Shown: piece after piece, positions 14,301-26,770 of the stretch
Layout of the letters: every line of letters begins with the position of its first letter
Numbering within the stretch: the stretch's first letter is position 1
Assembly (NCBI GenBank): GCA_014905825.1
Contig: JACGCN010000031.1
Span: 372,001 to 436,000 of the forward strand
Origin: Lyophyllum atratum
Taxonomy: Eukaryota; Basidiomycota; Agaricomycetes; Agaricales; Lyophyllaceae
DNA: 64,000 nucleotides
Direction: 5' to 3'
The notes under the pieces: generated by a model
Told to the model about the DNA's origin: nothing
Database searches by the model: none
The model's input: only the letters and a program-made list of their open reading frames with translations
Position numbers and translations under genes: made by a program

Positions 14301-16082
14301 GGCGAGTTTGTATGATAGGTACCTGGAGTACGCGGAGCTGCTCACTACGCAGGGTCTGGTCAAGGAGGCGGTGGCATTTTTGAAGCTGACCCCTCCAGAC
14401 TACAAGGGGTCGGGTAGCGTGGACTTTAGTGCGGAGCGGGCTCGTCTCCTCACGGCTACTGGCAACACCCCGGCCCCTGCTCCTGCTCGTGCTCCCGCTC
14501 CCGCCGTCCCAGCAGCTCCAGCATCGAGGGCACCAGCGCCTGCTTACTCTGCATATTCTAATTACGCCGCAACTACTCAGCCCGCAGCCCCCGTCCAGCA
14601 GGCGTCTATGACGCAACCAGCGTACCAAGGGTATAATCCTTCGGGAGCTGGTGCATCGGCGGGTTCTTACGCTCCAAGTGCCCCTGCCGTCGGTCACACG
14701 CCATATGCCCCTGCTGCGCCATCGTACAACACGTCGAACGCACCCTATCAGTCGTCCCTCACCCAGCCCCCTCATCTTAGGACTCAGCCCCAGCCTCAGC
14801 CCACTCAAATGGTGCCTCCTCCTCCACGTGCGTCTACTAGCACCCCAGGTGGCAGCGTCGCTCCTCCACCACCGCCCAAGCGACAGGAAAATGGCGGCTG
14901 GAACGATGCCCCTGCGGTGGTGAACGCGACTCGAGGACCGACCAACCTGCATCTGAATAAACCCGCTGCTATCACATCTCCGTTCCCCAATCAAGCCGCT
15001 TCTCCAGGTTTCTCTCCCACAGGATCTCCTTATAACAGTCCACGCCAGCTTGCGTCGTTCCCGCCTCCCCGGCCAGGGAGCGTTCAGGGTCAGGTACCCC
15101 CTCCGCCTCCTGCGGGGCAACGGATGGGTCCGCCTCCGGGGAGACCTGCCTCACGAACTACCTCTGCCCCTCCTACACGCATGATGTCCCCTCAGGTGCC
15201 TCCGAACGTCCAGCAACCACCCCCTGCCGGTGCATACAATCGCCCACCTGGACAACAACAACAACAACAACCTGGCCAATTGCATCCCTCGAGTAACTTT
15301 GCACCTCCTTCTGTACAGGGAAGCCCGTACGCCCAGGGTCCTTCCTCTCCCCAACCACCCCAGCAGCAGCCTCAGTCGGGACCGTATGCGCCTCCGCCAG
15401 GTGTGCAGAGGACTGGGCCACCGCAGCCCACGGGTCCTCCGGGAGCGCCGCAAGCAGGTGGCGGACCACCTCCACCGCCCGGTGGTCCTCCGGGAGGTCC
15501 TGCTCGCTCGAGTTCGAGGACTGCAGTGCGCCCTCAGGCTGGACCTCCCCCACCGAAATACCGTATGTTTTTTTTCGCTTCGCTTCTTGTAGAGGAGTAT
15601 TGACGTAGTCTGGCATTCTAGCTGCTGGTGATCGATCCCATATCCCGGAGCATGCTCGACCTGCGTTCAACGTCATTTCTGAGCAGCTGAACCGTATGAG
15701 GCTGACGACTCCGGTATGTCTGTTTGTTCGTTTCGTTGGCTCCGATGGCTGAATGAACTCTTGCTGTAGCCGCAACAAAAACGACTCGTGGACGATCTGG
15801 AGCGTCGTATCAACCCGCTTTTTGATGCTTTGAACTGTGAGACCCTGTCCAAGCCGGTCGTGGACCAGCTGTTGGTCTTGACGAGAGGTAAGCTTCATTG
15901 CTCTGGCCCTTTGCGTTATGTCCTTCAGTACTGATGGCACGATTTCTTTCTTTTCAGCCATGGAGAATCACGATCGCCCGGCTGCGCTGGCTATTCACGT
16001 CGACCTCCTCACGCGGGGATCGCTGACGGATGATATTGGGCTGTGGATGTCGGGTGTGAAACAGTTGATCATGCGCTTGTAG
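11338..16082 (+). CDS. SEC31: COPII coat outer-layer protein Sec31
   Basis: Sec31 partners Sec13 to form the outer cage of COPII vesicles at ER exit sites. The N-terminus [16 protein letters not shown] starts a WD40 propeller. WD blades are visible as [49 protein letters not shown] and [14 protein letters not shown], with short introns between them, up to about 12650. The long exon (about 12640-15560) holds the alpha-solenoid: [21 protein letters not shown] near 13640, then [13 protein letters not shown] Pro/Ala/Gln-rich disordered linker follows from about 14460 to 15560, including a short polyQ run near 15256. Three small 3' exons give the C-terminal helical domain, ending GVKQLIMRL followed by TAG. 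The total is roughly 1,300 residues, as in other fungal Sec31 proteins. Large antisense frames across the linker are composition artefacts. Confidence 0.95.
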
Positions 16083-17668
16083 TACGTTACATTCAGAGGC
16101 TTCAGTTGCTTTTAGAGAACGTCCGGTAGGGACGATACCTGGTAAAATTGATATTTTTTTCTTTCGACTCGTCGTTGCGCTTGGGATGGGATGTTGTTGT
16201 AAGTTGGGGCTGTATGTGTTCCGTAGTGGTTTAGGCATGGCGCGGTATACGATGGTCATCAGGACTTGGCGCAGCTTTCGATTTTGTAACTATTTTTAGA
16301 CTTTTCACATTTTCGGCTTTCACGACCATGTTGCACTTCCTCATACGCGGCATCGCGAGCTTGACCACGTACGAATTCAACGGAAAAGGTGGAGTGCACA
16401 TCAATGTAATTGTTCTCCATGCGATGGATTGCGAGGTTGCCCCATCATGCGAACACGCCACTCCGGCTTTCCTCTGTTTCCTTCAACAACCCAAGCCTTG
16501 TCCGCGATACCTATTTTGGGCCATTCGGATGTCCAAACACATGCGAAGATATCACAGCCAACCGACCAAGGCAATCGTTACTGTATCTACTGGGCCTCAG
16601 TCAATAGAGGTGGGGGCACGTCGGCCAGCGTCGGCCCGACTTGAACAACGCGCTTCCTGGACGATTGGACCAGTGATGGTACGTATTACGCAGGTCGTTT
16701 TGACTTCGTTTCTCAAACTCCATCCCGCTGAACTTATTCCAGGTATCACTTTCGTCGTGCCCATTCCTGGCCTAGAATATCAGCACTGGCCTGATTTTGT
16801 TCGAGGAAGAGCTGACATGCTCCTCGTTGGCTGTACTTCTTGTGCGAGCCCTTTTTGTGGTCTCAGAATGGGTTCAGCCTTGAGGAGGGGTACTGCCATC
16901 TCTCCTTCTGCCTCAACCCCCCCGTGTTGCGACTTCTCCTTGACAAGTGACAGGCCAAGAGGGTGGGGGGTGATCCCGGGAAGGCGGACCTTCATTTTTG
17001 GGGGACGAGGCGGGATCCACCTCAGCGTCCGTCGCGTACTTCAAGGTTGAAAAGTTCCGTTCGCCTGGATTCGTGCCATCAAGCTCCATCCCTTGTCGTT
17101 CTTATCTTCTTCGGTGCGACATACGTTCAAATTCCTTGATCAGCCGTCGCTGTGGGTGCTGTCCATCCAGGGTGGGGCTCGACACCCCGCTCGAGTCGTG
17201 TCTTTGGGTGCTCCGGGCTCGGATGGGTGACTCTCGTACGTCCTACACCCGGTGGCAGGTGTCATCCTGTCTTTTCTCCTGACATGGCCGAGCGGAATGC
17301 CTTGAACGCCAGGTTTGGCGGCTCCATCAGGCCTGTGATAGGGCGATAGGGAATGCCTGTGGTGCCCTGCCCTCGTGGCTTCCCGCGACCTCTGCACGCC
17401 CCACCACGACCTATTCCTATGATAGCGGGACACCTCACTGGCGAACTTCGAGGGCAGGGTCCCAGTGTGGGTTCAAGGTGTTCTCGTGCCTCCGTGTCCT
17501 AGGACTGTGGCTTCTACGACGTCAAGAGGACTGACGTCGCCTTCTATATTTCTGTTCCGTCTCGGCCGCTTGTGTGGTGATGGTCTGTCTATCCTTTGTG
17601 CCTAGGCTGCGGCGGTGTCAGGTGAAGGGAGGGCCTAGTGGCGGGGGAGGGGGGGAGTGATGAGGGGT

Positions 17669-17864
17669 TTATCAAAGGTATGTATGCATTGCCCTTTATC
17701 TATGCTTCCTGCCACACTTATCTTTCCACTTATCTCTTTATCAGACTCGGGGCTTCGAAGCACCTCCATTTCTTAGGGAACTATCAAAAAAGATAGTGAT
17801 AAGTGATGCCTACGTGAAGGAGTGAACAAGCTTCTGTCCCACGTCGCGTGCGGGTCAGAGATAA
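17669..17864. promoter_or_regulatory. Dense cluster of GATA-factor motifs
   Basis: Nine matches to the HGATAR consensus, counting both strands, in about 196 bp. On the plus strand they read TTATCA (17669), TTATCT (about 17696, 17718 and 17730), TTATCA (about 17738), CTATCA (about 17781), AGATAG (about 17791), TGATAA (about 17797) and AGATAA (17859). GATA zinc-finger activators such as AreA/NIT2 bind this motif in nitrogen-metabolism promoters. The cluster is about 1.5 kb upstream of NADP-GDH, a classical nitrogen-regulated gene. The motif count is seen directly, but function is inferred. Confidence 0.5.
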
Positions 17865-19258
17865 GGCTCGGATGGTCAGAATCTGAGGATTGTGCAGGAC
17901 CGCTTGTAACTCCCCCGCGGGGTATCTATGTATAGCTTCATCTTTATAATGTGTTGCTTCGTATGTACCGGGGATTATTTGGTACTCTATTCTCGACCCC
18001 ACGCTCGCTGGATGGCCTTCCCCGTCCCAACTCGGGACACGCAACCAGACGTCTATCACGAGGCGTTTTCGATCAGATGAAATTGCGCCACCTCTAATTA
18101 TACCTCCTCCTTTATAAATTATATAGCCTCATTCTGTTCCGCGAACAACGAGTTACAAGAATGTGAAAAAAAATTGGCCATGGGGAAGCTCGGGGTGTCG
18201 GGAAGGCCGACGGTATTTGGACCTGCTTGGCTGCGCCTCCCGCCCTCAACCTTGCTTCCCCGGGCCGTTTCGACCGATCCTTCGCACGTTTCTCGCCAGT
18301 GCCTTCTTGATCTCCCATCTCGCATTTGTGGATGGAGCAAGGAGGGACGTGAACAGGCCCGCGACTTCCGTTATCTCTGTGCATAAAATTAGCTAGTCTT
18401 TGCAGGGTCGGTTTGGGCACGCGACCGTTTGTCCCTGCGGATTTTCGTCAGAATCGCGCTGTGCTTTGTTGGTGGTGCTATCTCCAGCCAATGCGCGTAT
18501 GTGTTCGGGGAGGACGTGGCTCGTCCTTATCGACCTGTTATATTTCGAGCTGGTGTGATGGGTACACGCCAAGCGAGCTGTTTGTGGATTGGATGGAGCG
18601 GGGGTTAGAAGCTCAGAATTCTCATCTTGTAATACCTTATCTCGTTCCTTGCGTGATTTTGGAACTGATTTTGAGCTGGATGGTTCATAGAGTACAGTTC
18701 CTTCCAGGTGAAGGAGGTATCAAGAGTAATCTCGAAATCTATTTGGAGAAAGGACATATCAAATTCAGCCAGGGGGCCCAGCCAGTTGACAGGACAGCAT
18801 CTGATTTTGAAGGATTTGCACAATGTGGTGCACTACTCTTATCTTTACGTTGCCATAAGGGACCCTCAATGTCTCTGTGGATGGACTCCACCCTGTGGTA
18901 CAGTAGTCAGCAGAGCATATCCTGTCTTCAAAGGACCATTCTGGGATAATCCTTTCCTTGAATGAGTCCTAACTACGTTTTTCCCCGCAGACCGACTTAC
19001 TATGAATCTAGGACTCGGTAATGGCTCCTGAGACGAGTGGAAGGCACACTTGAAGTGACGTCGAGTAAAGCATTGAATGAAGATGTCCGCACCGTACAGC
19101 CAGCGCACCCATTCAATTCGGAGAAAAGAGGAAGCGCAAAGTCATCGTCGCGGGAGTTGCGAGTGGGCCATCTTGCCGGCCCTCGCGCGTGACCAGTCGG
19201 CCGATCGGGAATAGAGATCTGGCTCCCGACGAGACTCCGCTTTTGGGCCTGACGCAGA

Positions 19259-19282
19259 GATAAGGAAAAAGACAGAGATAAG
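19259..19282. promoter_or_regulatory. Paired GATA elements in the NADP-GDH core promoter
   Basis: Two copies of CAGAGATAAGGAAAA lie 18 bp apart in direct orientation (GATAAG at 19259-19264 and 19277-19282), about 85-105 bp upstream of the ATG at 19365. Each contains an HGATAR site, the target of AreA/NIT2-type GATA factors. Their position fits direct nitrogen control of the downstream glutamate dehydrogenase. Confidence 0.6.
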
Positions 19283-19364
19283 GAAAATCTTCTTTAAAGG
19301 GCTGGGGAGTTTGCGGAATGTCTCTATCGCTCCTCCTCCTACATTCTTATACATTACTGCAGCC

Positions 19365-21143
<1,779 letters not shown>

Positions 21144-21347
21144 ACGGCTCGGAGCACCCCGTTCGCAGCCTCCAACCCTGGATATGGAGCTGCGCTATGC
21201 CTCTCGCCTCCGTTCATCTGTCCATCCATCATCGGACCCCTCACGCCGCGAGGAGGGGATGTCTGTTTATTATGTACGACTCCGGGCCCGGTTGGAAGCG
21301 TCTGTTTATATCTTATTCTATGCACCCTCACGACCTCATTATTCACC

Positions 21348-21366
21348 CCACCACCACCACCACCAC
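21348..21366 (+). repeat. (CCA)n microsatellite in gdhA 3' region
   Basis: Six consecutive CCA/CAC triplets about 205 bp after the glutamate dehydrogenase stop codon. This is a simple sequence with no coding role seen. Confidence 0.8.
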
Positions 21367-21711
21367 TCTCGATGATACCTAGCGATCCCTTCCCCCCTTT
21401 TATGTATTTGTTCACGTTGTAGCAGAGCCCAGTATGTACTATGTGTTGTCACGAGTATGAAGGGAAATTTAAAAGTATGTTGTATTGTATTGTCGTGGTG
21501 GGGGGTTCGGTCGCTGCAGTGGGTGCTGGGGTCTGCTGAGGTCAAGGGAGGTAGAGTCTATCTAGACTGAAAAACGAATTGGAGAACACTTGGGTCCTGG
21601 GATGGTATTGCAAAACACAAGCAAACAGCTCCCCGTAAACGCCGAACTGACCTTCTTGTCCTCGACGACGCGTTCTCCCCTGCATCTCAACCATAACCCC
21701 ACCACTATACG

Positions 21712-23427
21712 ATGATCCAGACTGGACTCATCCAAAATGCCCATGACGACCTCGTCACCGACGCGTCGTACGACTTTTACGGGCTTCGTCTTGCCACTTG
21801 CAGCTTGGATCAACGGTACGCTACTCCTGTTGTCTTTCCAGGTTGATGAAGGCTGAATCGTATGTAAGGATAAAAGTGTGGCACCTGGATGAAGTGAATG
21901 GCACATGGGCCGTCGAAGATGACTGGAAGGTACGATACATGCATTATGTGACCTATGAACATTATCATTGATGCTGTGGGATGAACCCAGGCCCACGACG
22001 CGCCCGTATCCAAACTCACCTGGGCCCACCCCGAATTCGGTTCCATCATCGCATCGTCCTCCTACGACCGCACCGCGAAGGTGTGGGAGCAGGCGTCGCC
22101 GGTCCCGCAGCCCGAGAGCGATGGGGCGCAGTCTTCTTCTGGGTCGACGTCAAGGTGGGTGGAGAGGGCGGTGTTGACGGATGCGAGGGGGACGGTGAGG
22201 GCGGTGGAGTTTGCGCCGCAGCATTTTGGGCTTAAACTCGTGAGTGGTGTTGTCTTTGCTTCCATGGGACGCATAGATGTTCAGCTATGTTTCGATGACA
22301 GGCAACGATTGCTTCCGACAATCAACTGCGGATATATGAGTGTCTGGAACAGCCCTCCCTAACCTCATGGCAGCTCTCCGAAGAACTCGACGTGCAGACC
22401 CTCCCATCCTCCGCATCCCCGTCCGTGCATTCCCGCGCCCACACAGTCGCGCTCGCCACCCCAACGCAAACCAACGCCACGCTCGACGGCGCCTCCGCGT
22501 CCCTCGTCACACAGGCCCTGCAACAAGGCCTGCAGCAAAACGCAGCTTCTTCCGCCGCGGGACTCCCGACACGCCCGGGCTCGGGGAACCGCGAGGCCGA
22601 TGGAGGGTGGTGTATCTCGTGGTGCAAGGACCGCTACTGGGGCGAGATCATCGCTGCGTCGTGCGGGGTCAGCGGCATCGTCAAGGTAAGCCCCGCGCCC
22701 AGATTGACTGATGCATAGACACCAATAATGATAATCTCTTTTTTTGCATTTTTTTTAGATAATCCAACTATCCCCCTCCCGCAGACCCACCGCCCTCCTC
22801 ACACTCGACCCCACACCCGCAACAGCCCCCCAAGCCCCCACCTTCCCCGGGCCAGATAGCAGCAGCAGCACCCAACCCGGAGACGCCGATGCCGCAGTCG
22901 CCCCGCCTGCGTTTGCTGTCACGTCCGTGGCGTGGGCACCGTCGTGCGGGCGCTCGTATCATCTCATCGCGACGGGGGGCCGGGATGGAAGGGTGAGGAT
23001 TTGGAGGGTGAGGCCGGGGGAGGATGTGGATGGGGAGGGGGAGGAGGAGGAGGGGGGGTGGGGGGCGAGTGTTGTTGGGGATTTTGATCAACATAAGTGA
23101 GGGCGCCTGCCTTTGTTGTTCTTTTCTGTACCGGGAGATGGGATGTTGATGGGGCTTTTTTTGGTTTTGTAGGTCGGCGATTGGGAGAGTTGAATGGAAT
23201 ATCACTGGGTACGGGTGCTTTCTTCTATGTTTGTGTTTGGGTATGGGGTGCTGATTTTTGGAATGTGGAACAGGACGGTTTTATCGTCGGCTGGGAATGA
23301 TGGGCGGATCCGGTTGTGGAAGGCGACGGAGGGGAATGTGTGGCGGCCGGCGGGGAGTATTGGGGTTGAGCAGGCGGAGGAGACGGACGTGCCGGAGAGT
23401 AATAAGGATGTTGATATGGAGGCGTGA
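21712..23427 (+). CDS. SEH1: Nucleoporin Seh1 (WD40; Nup84/Nup107-160 and SEA complexes)
   Basis: WD40 propeller subunit of the Y-shaped nuclear-pore complex and, in the family, of the SEA/GATOR2 complex at the vacuole. The start MIQTGLIQNAHDDLVTDASY leads through an intron to IKVWHLDEVNGTW, then HDAPVSKLTWAHPEFGSIIASSSYDRTAKVWEQ. After that come FAPQHFGLKLATIASDNQLRIYECL, WCISWCKDRYWGEIIAASCG and a late blade (GGRDGRVRIWRVRPGE). The last blade, SSAGNDGRIRLWKATEGNVW, precedes the end DVDMEA and TGA. The SISWN/CKDR and DASYDFYG blocks identify Seh1 rather than Sec13. It is longer than yeast Seh1 because of Ser/Gln/Ala-rich loops near 22390-22570 and an acidic Gly-Glu loop near 23020-23060. It is convergent with the NCS1 permease, 225 bp away. 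Confidence 0.88.
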
Positions 23428-23652
23428 TGTCGTTAACTCCATCGCGTCGGGTTTTCTTCTTCTGTTATGAATAACAGCTTTTGTGTGACACGAACAGCAT
23501 ATACACTATGTGAAAATCATGGGATTCGCGCGACGCGCCAGATGGAAACAGAATCGAAATGTAGCAAACAATCGGTCGCTCGGAATTCGAAAAGATAATA
23601 CGCTGTAGGTATTTGAATGCGATGACTCCAGTTCCACACGCAGAGAAGGCAT

Positions 23653-25870
23653 TCAACGACTCCTCCCACCCACACTGAAGACTCGCCGCTCCAACCCTCT
23701 CAACACCACGTACATCCCCCCCGCACCCACAAATCCCGTAAGCACCCCAACATCTCCCGTCCCCATCCGCGCCACAGGGCCCACATACCAAACCTGCGAC
23801 ATGCACGGTACGATGACGCCAAACGCCCCCGCGAACGAAAGCACCGCCGCGATGCCCGGAGGGAGACGCCGGGGCTTGTCCCAGTCCTCGAGGTCGTAGA
23901 GCAGGAAGTCGCGGCGCCGGAAGATGAAATGCTCTGCGAGGACGATGGCTGCGAATGCGGTGGACCAGTAGCCGATTATACCTGCAGGGGAAAGAAAGTA
24001 TATGGTTTACGGTCAGACGTGGAAGAGGAAGAGGGAAGGTGGGTGGGCTTTACTGAGAACGTTAACGAGCGTGCCGTAGAACCGTTTCGCTCCGATGATG
24101 GCGATGGGGATTAGGCTGTGGGAGTTCAAGAGAAGCTAGTCAGGGGAAACCGTTTGCTTCGGTATAGTGTGATAATGTAGCTGACATGGCTTCCGAGACG
24201 ATCACGAAGACATATCGGGGTATGCGGGCGAAGATCGGCGCGATGGACATGAAGCTCGTGCCTTTCAAGAAGCATGCATGCATTAGAACCGATGCAAATG
24301 TAAGTGTGTGTGGGGGTGGGAGTTACCGAAGGTATACATTGTAGGTGCACATGCCGACGGGATCGATAGCGAGATGAGCACCATGAGAAACTTTCCGAAA
24401 CCGCCTGCGGGGGAGAGGACCGCGGCGATGAGGCCGCCGACGTTGGAGCCGTCGTGGAAGCCTGCGTCCCAGGATGGGATTGCCGGGGCCATCGCAGCGA
24501 ATGCTGCTCCTAACATGTGTCCGGTGATCTAGAAGAAGGAAATGATGGCGAAGGCGCTCAGAAGATGGTACTCTGATTCCAGAATGTCTAGAAAATTTCG
24601 ACTCACACTAGCGCAAAAGAAGCCGAGATATGTATAGATGAAGATCCGCCGGCTGCATGAGAACTTGCCGTCATGAGGGACATTTCGACGTGTTGAAAAA
24701 TGAATAGGAGGCACCTTGATGCGTTGGCGTTGTGGTAGACGCCGTAATCTGGGGTCATAGTGCACCAGCTTATGACACTCGATGCGATAAAGGTCACGAA
24801 AGAGAGCACTGCCGACGCGGTGGGTGGTGGATAGGATGGGTAGTCTGAGGATGTCAGGTGTTTGCCGCCGATGCCGAGCATCACGATGAACGCGACGACG
24901 TTGGGTATCCAGGCTACACTCTCATACCTGTGTAGAACATTAGGGATGGCTACCTAATGGATGAGAGACCTCACCAATGCACGACTTTGTATCCGAAGAA
25001 AGTCACCTGCCCGACCTTGGTATACAGCACGAAAGATATAGGGAGATGGTGCTCACGACGAGGGACAGGACACCAATGATGACGATGCCAGCTGTGTCGT
25101 CCAGGCGGTCAGAAACGCTTGCGAGTGTCTGTCCTCCGATGATGCAGTTTAGGATGAGAAATCCTTGCATCGAAATCACATTCAGAATGCTCGGAATCAC
25201 AGACCCGTAGAACCTGGTAAAATGAGAAGCACGTCCGTGAGACCGTTCAGAGCCTCATGGCTGGTCAGATGTTAAGTCATACTTACCCCCAGGAGAAGCG
25301 GGCTTGGACCATTCCTCGCATTCCCAATTTCGGCCCGAAAACTGCGCTGACAATGAGTAAGCCTTGCGTAAGCCATCGTCTGCTGGCAGATAGTTAGCGC
25401 GTCCGAAGCTACATACAAGAACGCTGGTACGGCACAGGATCTGTTTTTAGAGAAGGATTCAACGGTGATGCCAAGCGAGGATGGGTGCCGGGGTAGAACT
25501 TACACAGCATCGACCACGAGTATGATCACCAGGGAATCGCGCAGTCCTAGGCTGAAGAAGACGGGGCCGGCAGAACCTGTGCTGAAGGCAAGTATATTGA
25601 AGTTGGCCGAGAACCAAACGAAGAACATTTGATAGAGCCGTTTGTCGAGTCGCTGCTCCATCGGAATCGGAGAGATGCTGCCAGCGGATTTTCACCATTT
25701 AGACTAGGACGATGATGAATCCACTTGTCAATGAGCAGCGCTACTGACCCGTGTGTCTCGACACCCCAGTGCAGAAGAAAGGAGCTGATCTTCTGAGACA
25801 GGTTCTTGGGCTCGTCGACGAAGCCCTCATGGGATTTCACGGTGCTGGGGGATGGTGATGGAGGTTCCAT
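23653..25870 (-). CDS. NCS1-family nucleobase permease (purine-cytosine type)
   Basis: Multi-pass plasma-membrane symporter of the nucleobase:cation symporter-1 family (Fcy2-like), importing purines, cytosine or related compounds. It starts MEPPSPSPSTVKSHEG, with a cytosolic N-terminus ending SSFLLHWGVETHG (the usual GVE/RGI segment before TM1). Exons then give RLYQMFFVWFSANFNILAFSTGS (TM1), VFGPKLGMRGMVQARFSWG, and SVIPSILNVISMQGFLILNC. The next segments are IIIGVLSLVVSTI, VHWYESVAWIPNVVAFIVMLG, TPDYGVYHN, a LISLSIPSACAPTMY segment and GIIGYWSTAFAAIVLAEHFIFRR. It ends RRVFSVGGRSR with the stop at 23653. About nine short introns. The frame also stays open to a TTG at 25924, but the first ATG is at 25870. 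The substrate cannot be fixed from sequence. Confidence 0.88.
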
Positions 25871-26230
25871 TGAAGGAATAGGCTGGTGGGGGTCGGTTGA
25901 CACACATCGCTTCCTCAGAAGCAAGAGGCAACCTTCGATAAAATGATGAGTTTGATCTGATTATGACTCCGCGTGCCAGGTACTTAGGGGATACTGAAGT
26001 TCCAAACAGACGTCGATCGATACCCTTGGGTTGACACGAGTTGCGTCGCCAACCGATGTCAAAGCCATCGTGGAGCACTTACAAACAACAAGAAGGTATC
26101 AAAAAGCATGATGGAAGTGGTAAGATAAGTTACATAACTGAATGCATAAAAATACAATTGCAATGCGGGGGCCTCGTGTAATGCTCACAACGTCTTGATC
26201 GGATCCTGCTCTAAACCCCACACCCACTTC

Positions 26231-26710
26231 TCACCGCTGTCGACTAAGTTGCGTGCTATATCGCCCAGTCCGGGGCTTCACCCGCGGCCGCTCCGACATC
26301 TTCTGCAGACGTCCCATCAGCTCCCTCGCCAAAAAGACGGTCTCGTTCTCTTCCTCGTATCGGGTGTGGAATTCGTTTATAGGTTCGATGATGGAGATAT
26401 CGGCGGGATGGAGCGTCTTTGTCTCGGAAAGACGGAAGATGGTGATGAACTCGTGACGGAAGATTTTTACGTCAACGGTGGTGAGGGCGGAGGTCGGAGT
26501 GTCCAGCGACACTAGGGCGATAGAGTTAGGGAGCAGGAAAGGTTTGAGGATGATGGCGAGCGTACCTTGCACAAGACACACATCACCCTTTATCCGGGCA
26601 AAAGCAAAATAACCGTCGTTGACGACTGGAGTGAAGCAGCTGTTGTTCATGTTACAGGCTGTCGGTCCTAGCATCGCCGGAGGGATTGCAGATTGGCAGG
26701 ACACCGACAT
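26231..26710 (-). CDS. Orphan 141-residue protein, one intron
   Basis: I do not recognise this protein. An ATG at 26710 opens a 145-nt exon, followed by a 54-nt intron (26512-26565, GTACGC...CTAG) and a 281-nt exon ending at 26231. The splice restores one frame of 141 codons. The N-terminal third has four cysteines (SVSCQSA, TACNM, NSCFT, DVCLVQ). The middle is hydrophobic/beta-like (TTVDVKIFRHEFITIFRL). The C-terminus is basic and helical (ARELMGRLQKMSERPRVK). No signal peptide or membrane segment is seen. A perfect TATA box lies about 55 bp upstream, which supports a real transcript. It lies 361 bp upstream of the NCS1 permease start codon, in the same direction. Confidence 0.6.
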   Translation of the reverse strand: MSVSCQSAIPPAMLGPTACNMNNSCFTPVVNDGYFAFARIKGDVCLVQGTLAIILKPFLLPNSIALVSLDTPTSALTTVDVKIFRHEFITIFRLSETKTLHPADISIIEPINEFHTRYEEENETVFLARELMGRLQKMSERPRVKPRTGRYSTQLSRQR

Positions 26711-26762
26711 TGCGCAAATATGTAGAACTCGGGAGTCTAGGAATGGTCATTCGTTGCGTCAG

Positions 26763-26770
26763 TATATATA
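26763..26770 (-). promoter_or_regulatory. TATA box of the 141-residue orphan gene
   Basis: TATATATA (same on both strands) centred about 56 bp upstream of the minus-strand ATG at 26710. Its position fits a core promoter for that gene. Confidence 0.5.

Larger units (their letters stand above)
16083..19364. other. Long gene-poor region upstream of NADP-GDH
   Basis: A 3.3-kb stretch with no recognised gene. The longest frame (16328-17050, 240 codons) has no known motif, no signal or domain, and composition like its surroundings. The notable content is a cluster of GATA-factor motifs (17669-17864) and a promoter-proximal GATA pair (19259-19282). An AT-rich patch with TTTATAAATTATATAG lies at about 18111-18126. 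A lineage-specific or non-coding transcript cannot be excluded. Confidence 0.5.

Noticed and set aside
14164..15120. 318-codon minus-strand open frame across SEC31
   Set aside because: It is antisense to the Pro/Ala-rich SEC31 linker and is Arg-rich, low-complexity and motif-free. It is a composition shadow.
15173..15961. 262-codon minus-strand open frame at the SEC31 3' end
   Set aside because: It is antisense to conserved SEC31 exons and crosses their introns. No family similarity is seen.
16328..17050. 240-codon plus-strand open frame between SEC31 and GDH
   Set aside because: It has no signal peptide, domain, intron or TATA support, and its composition is like the surrounding non-coding DNA.
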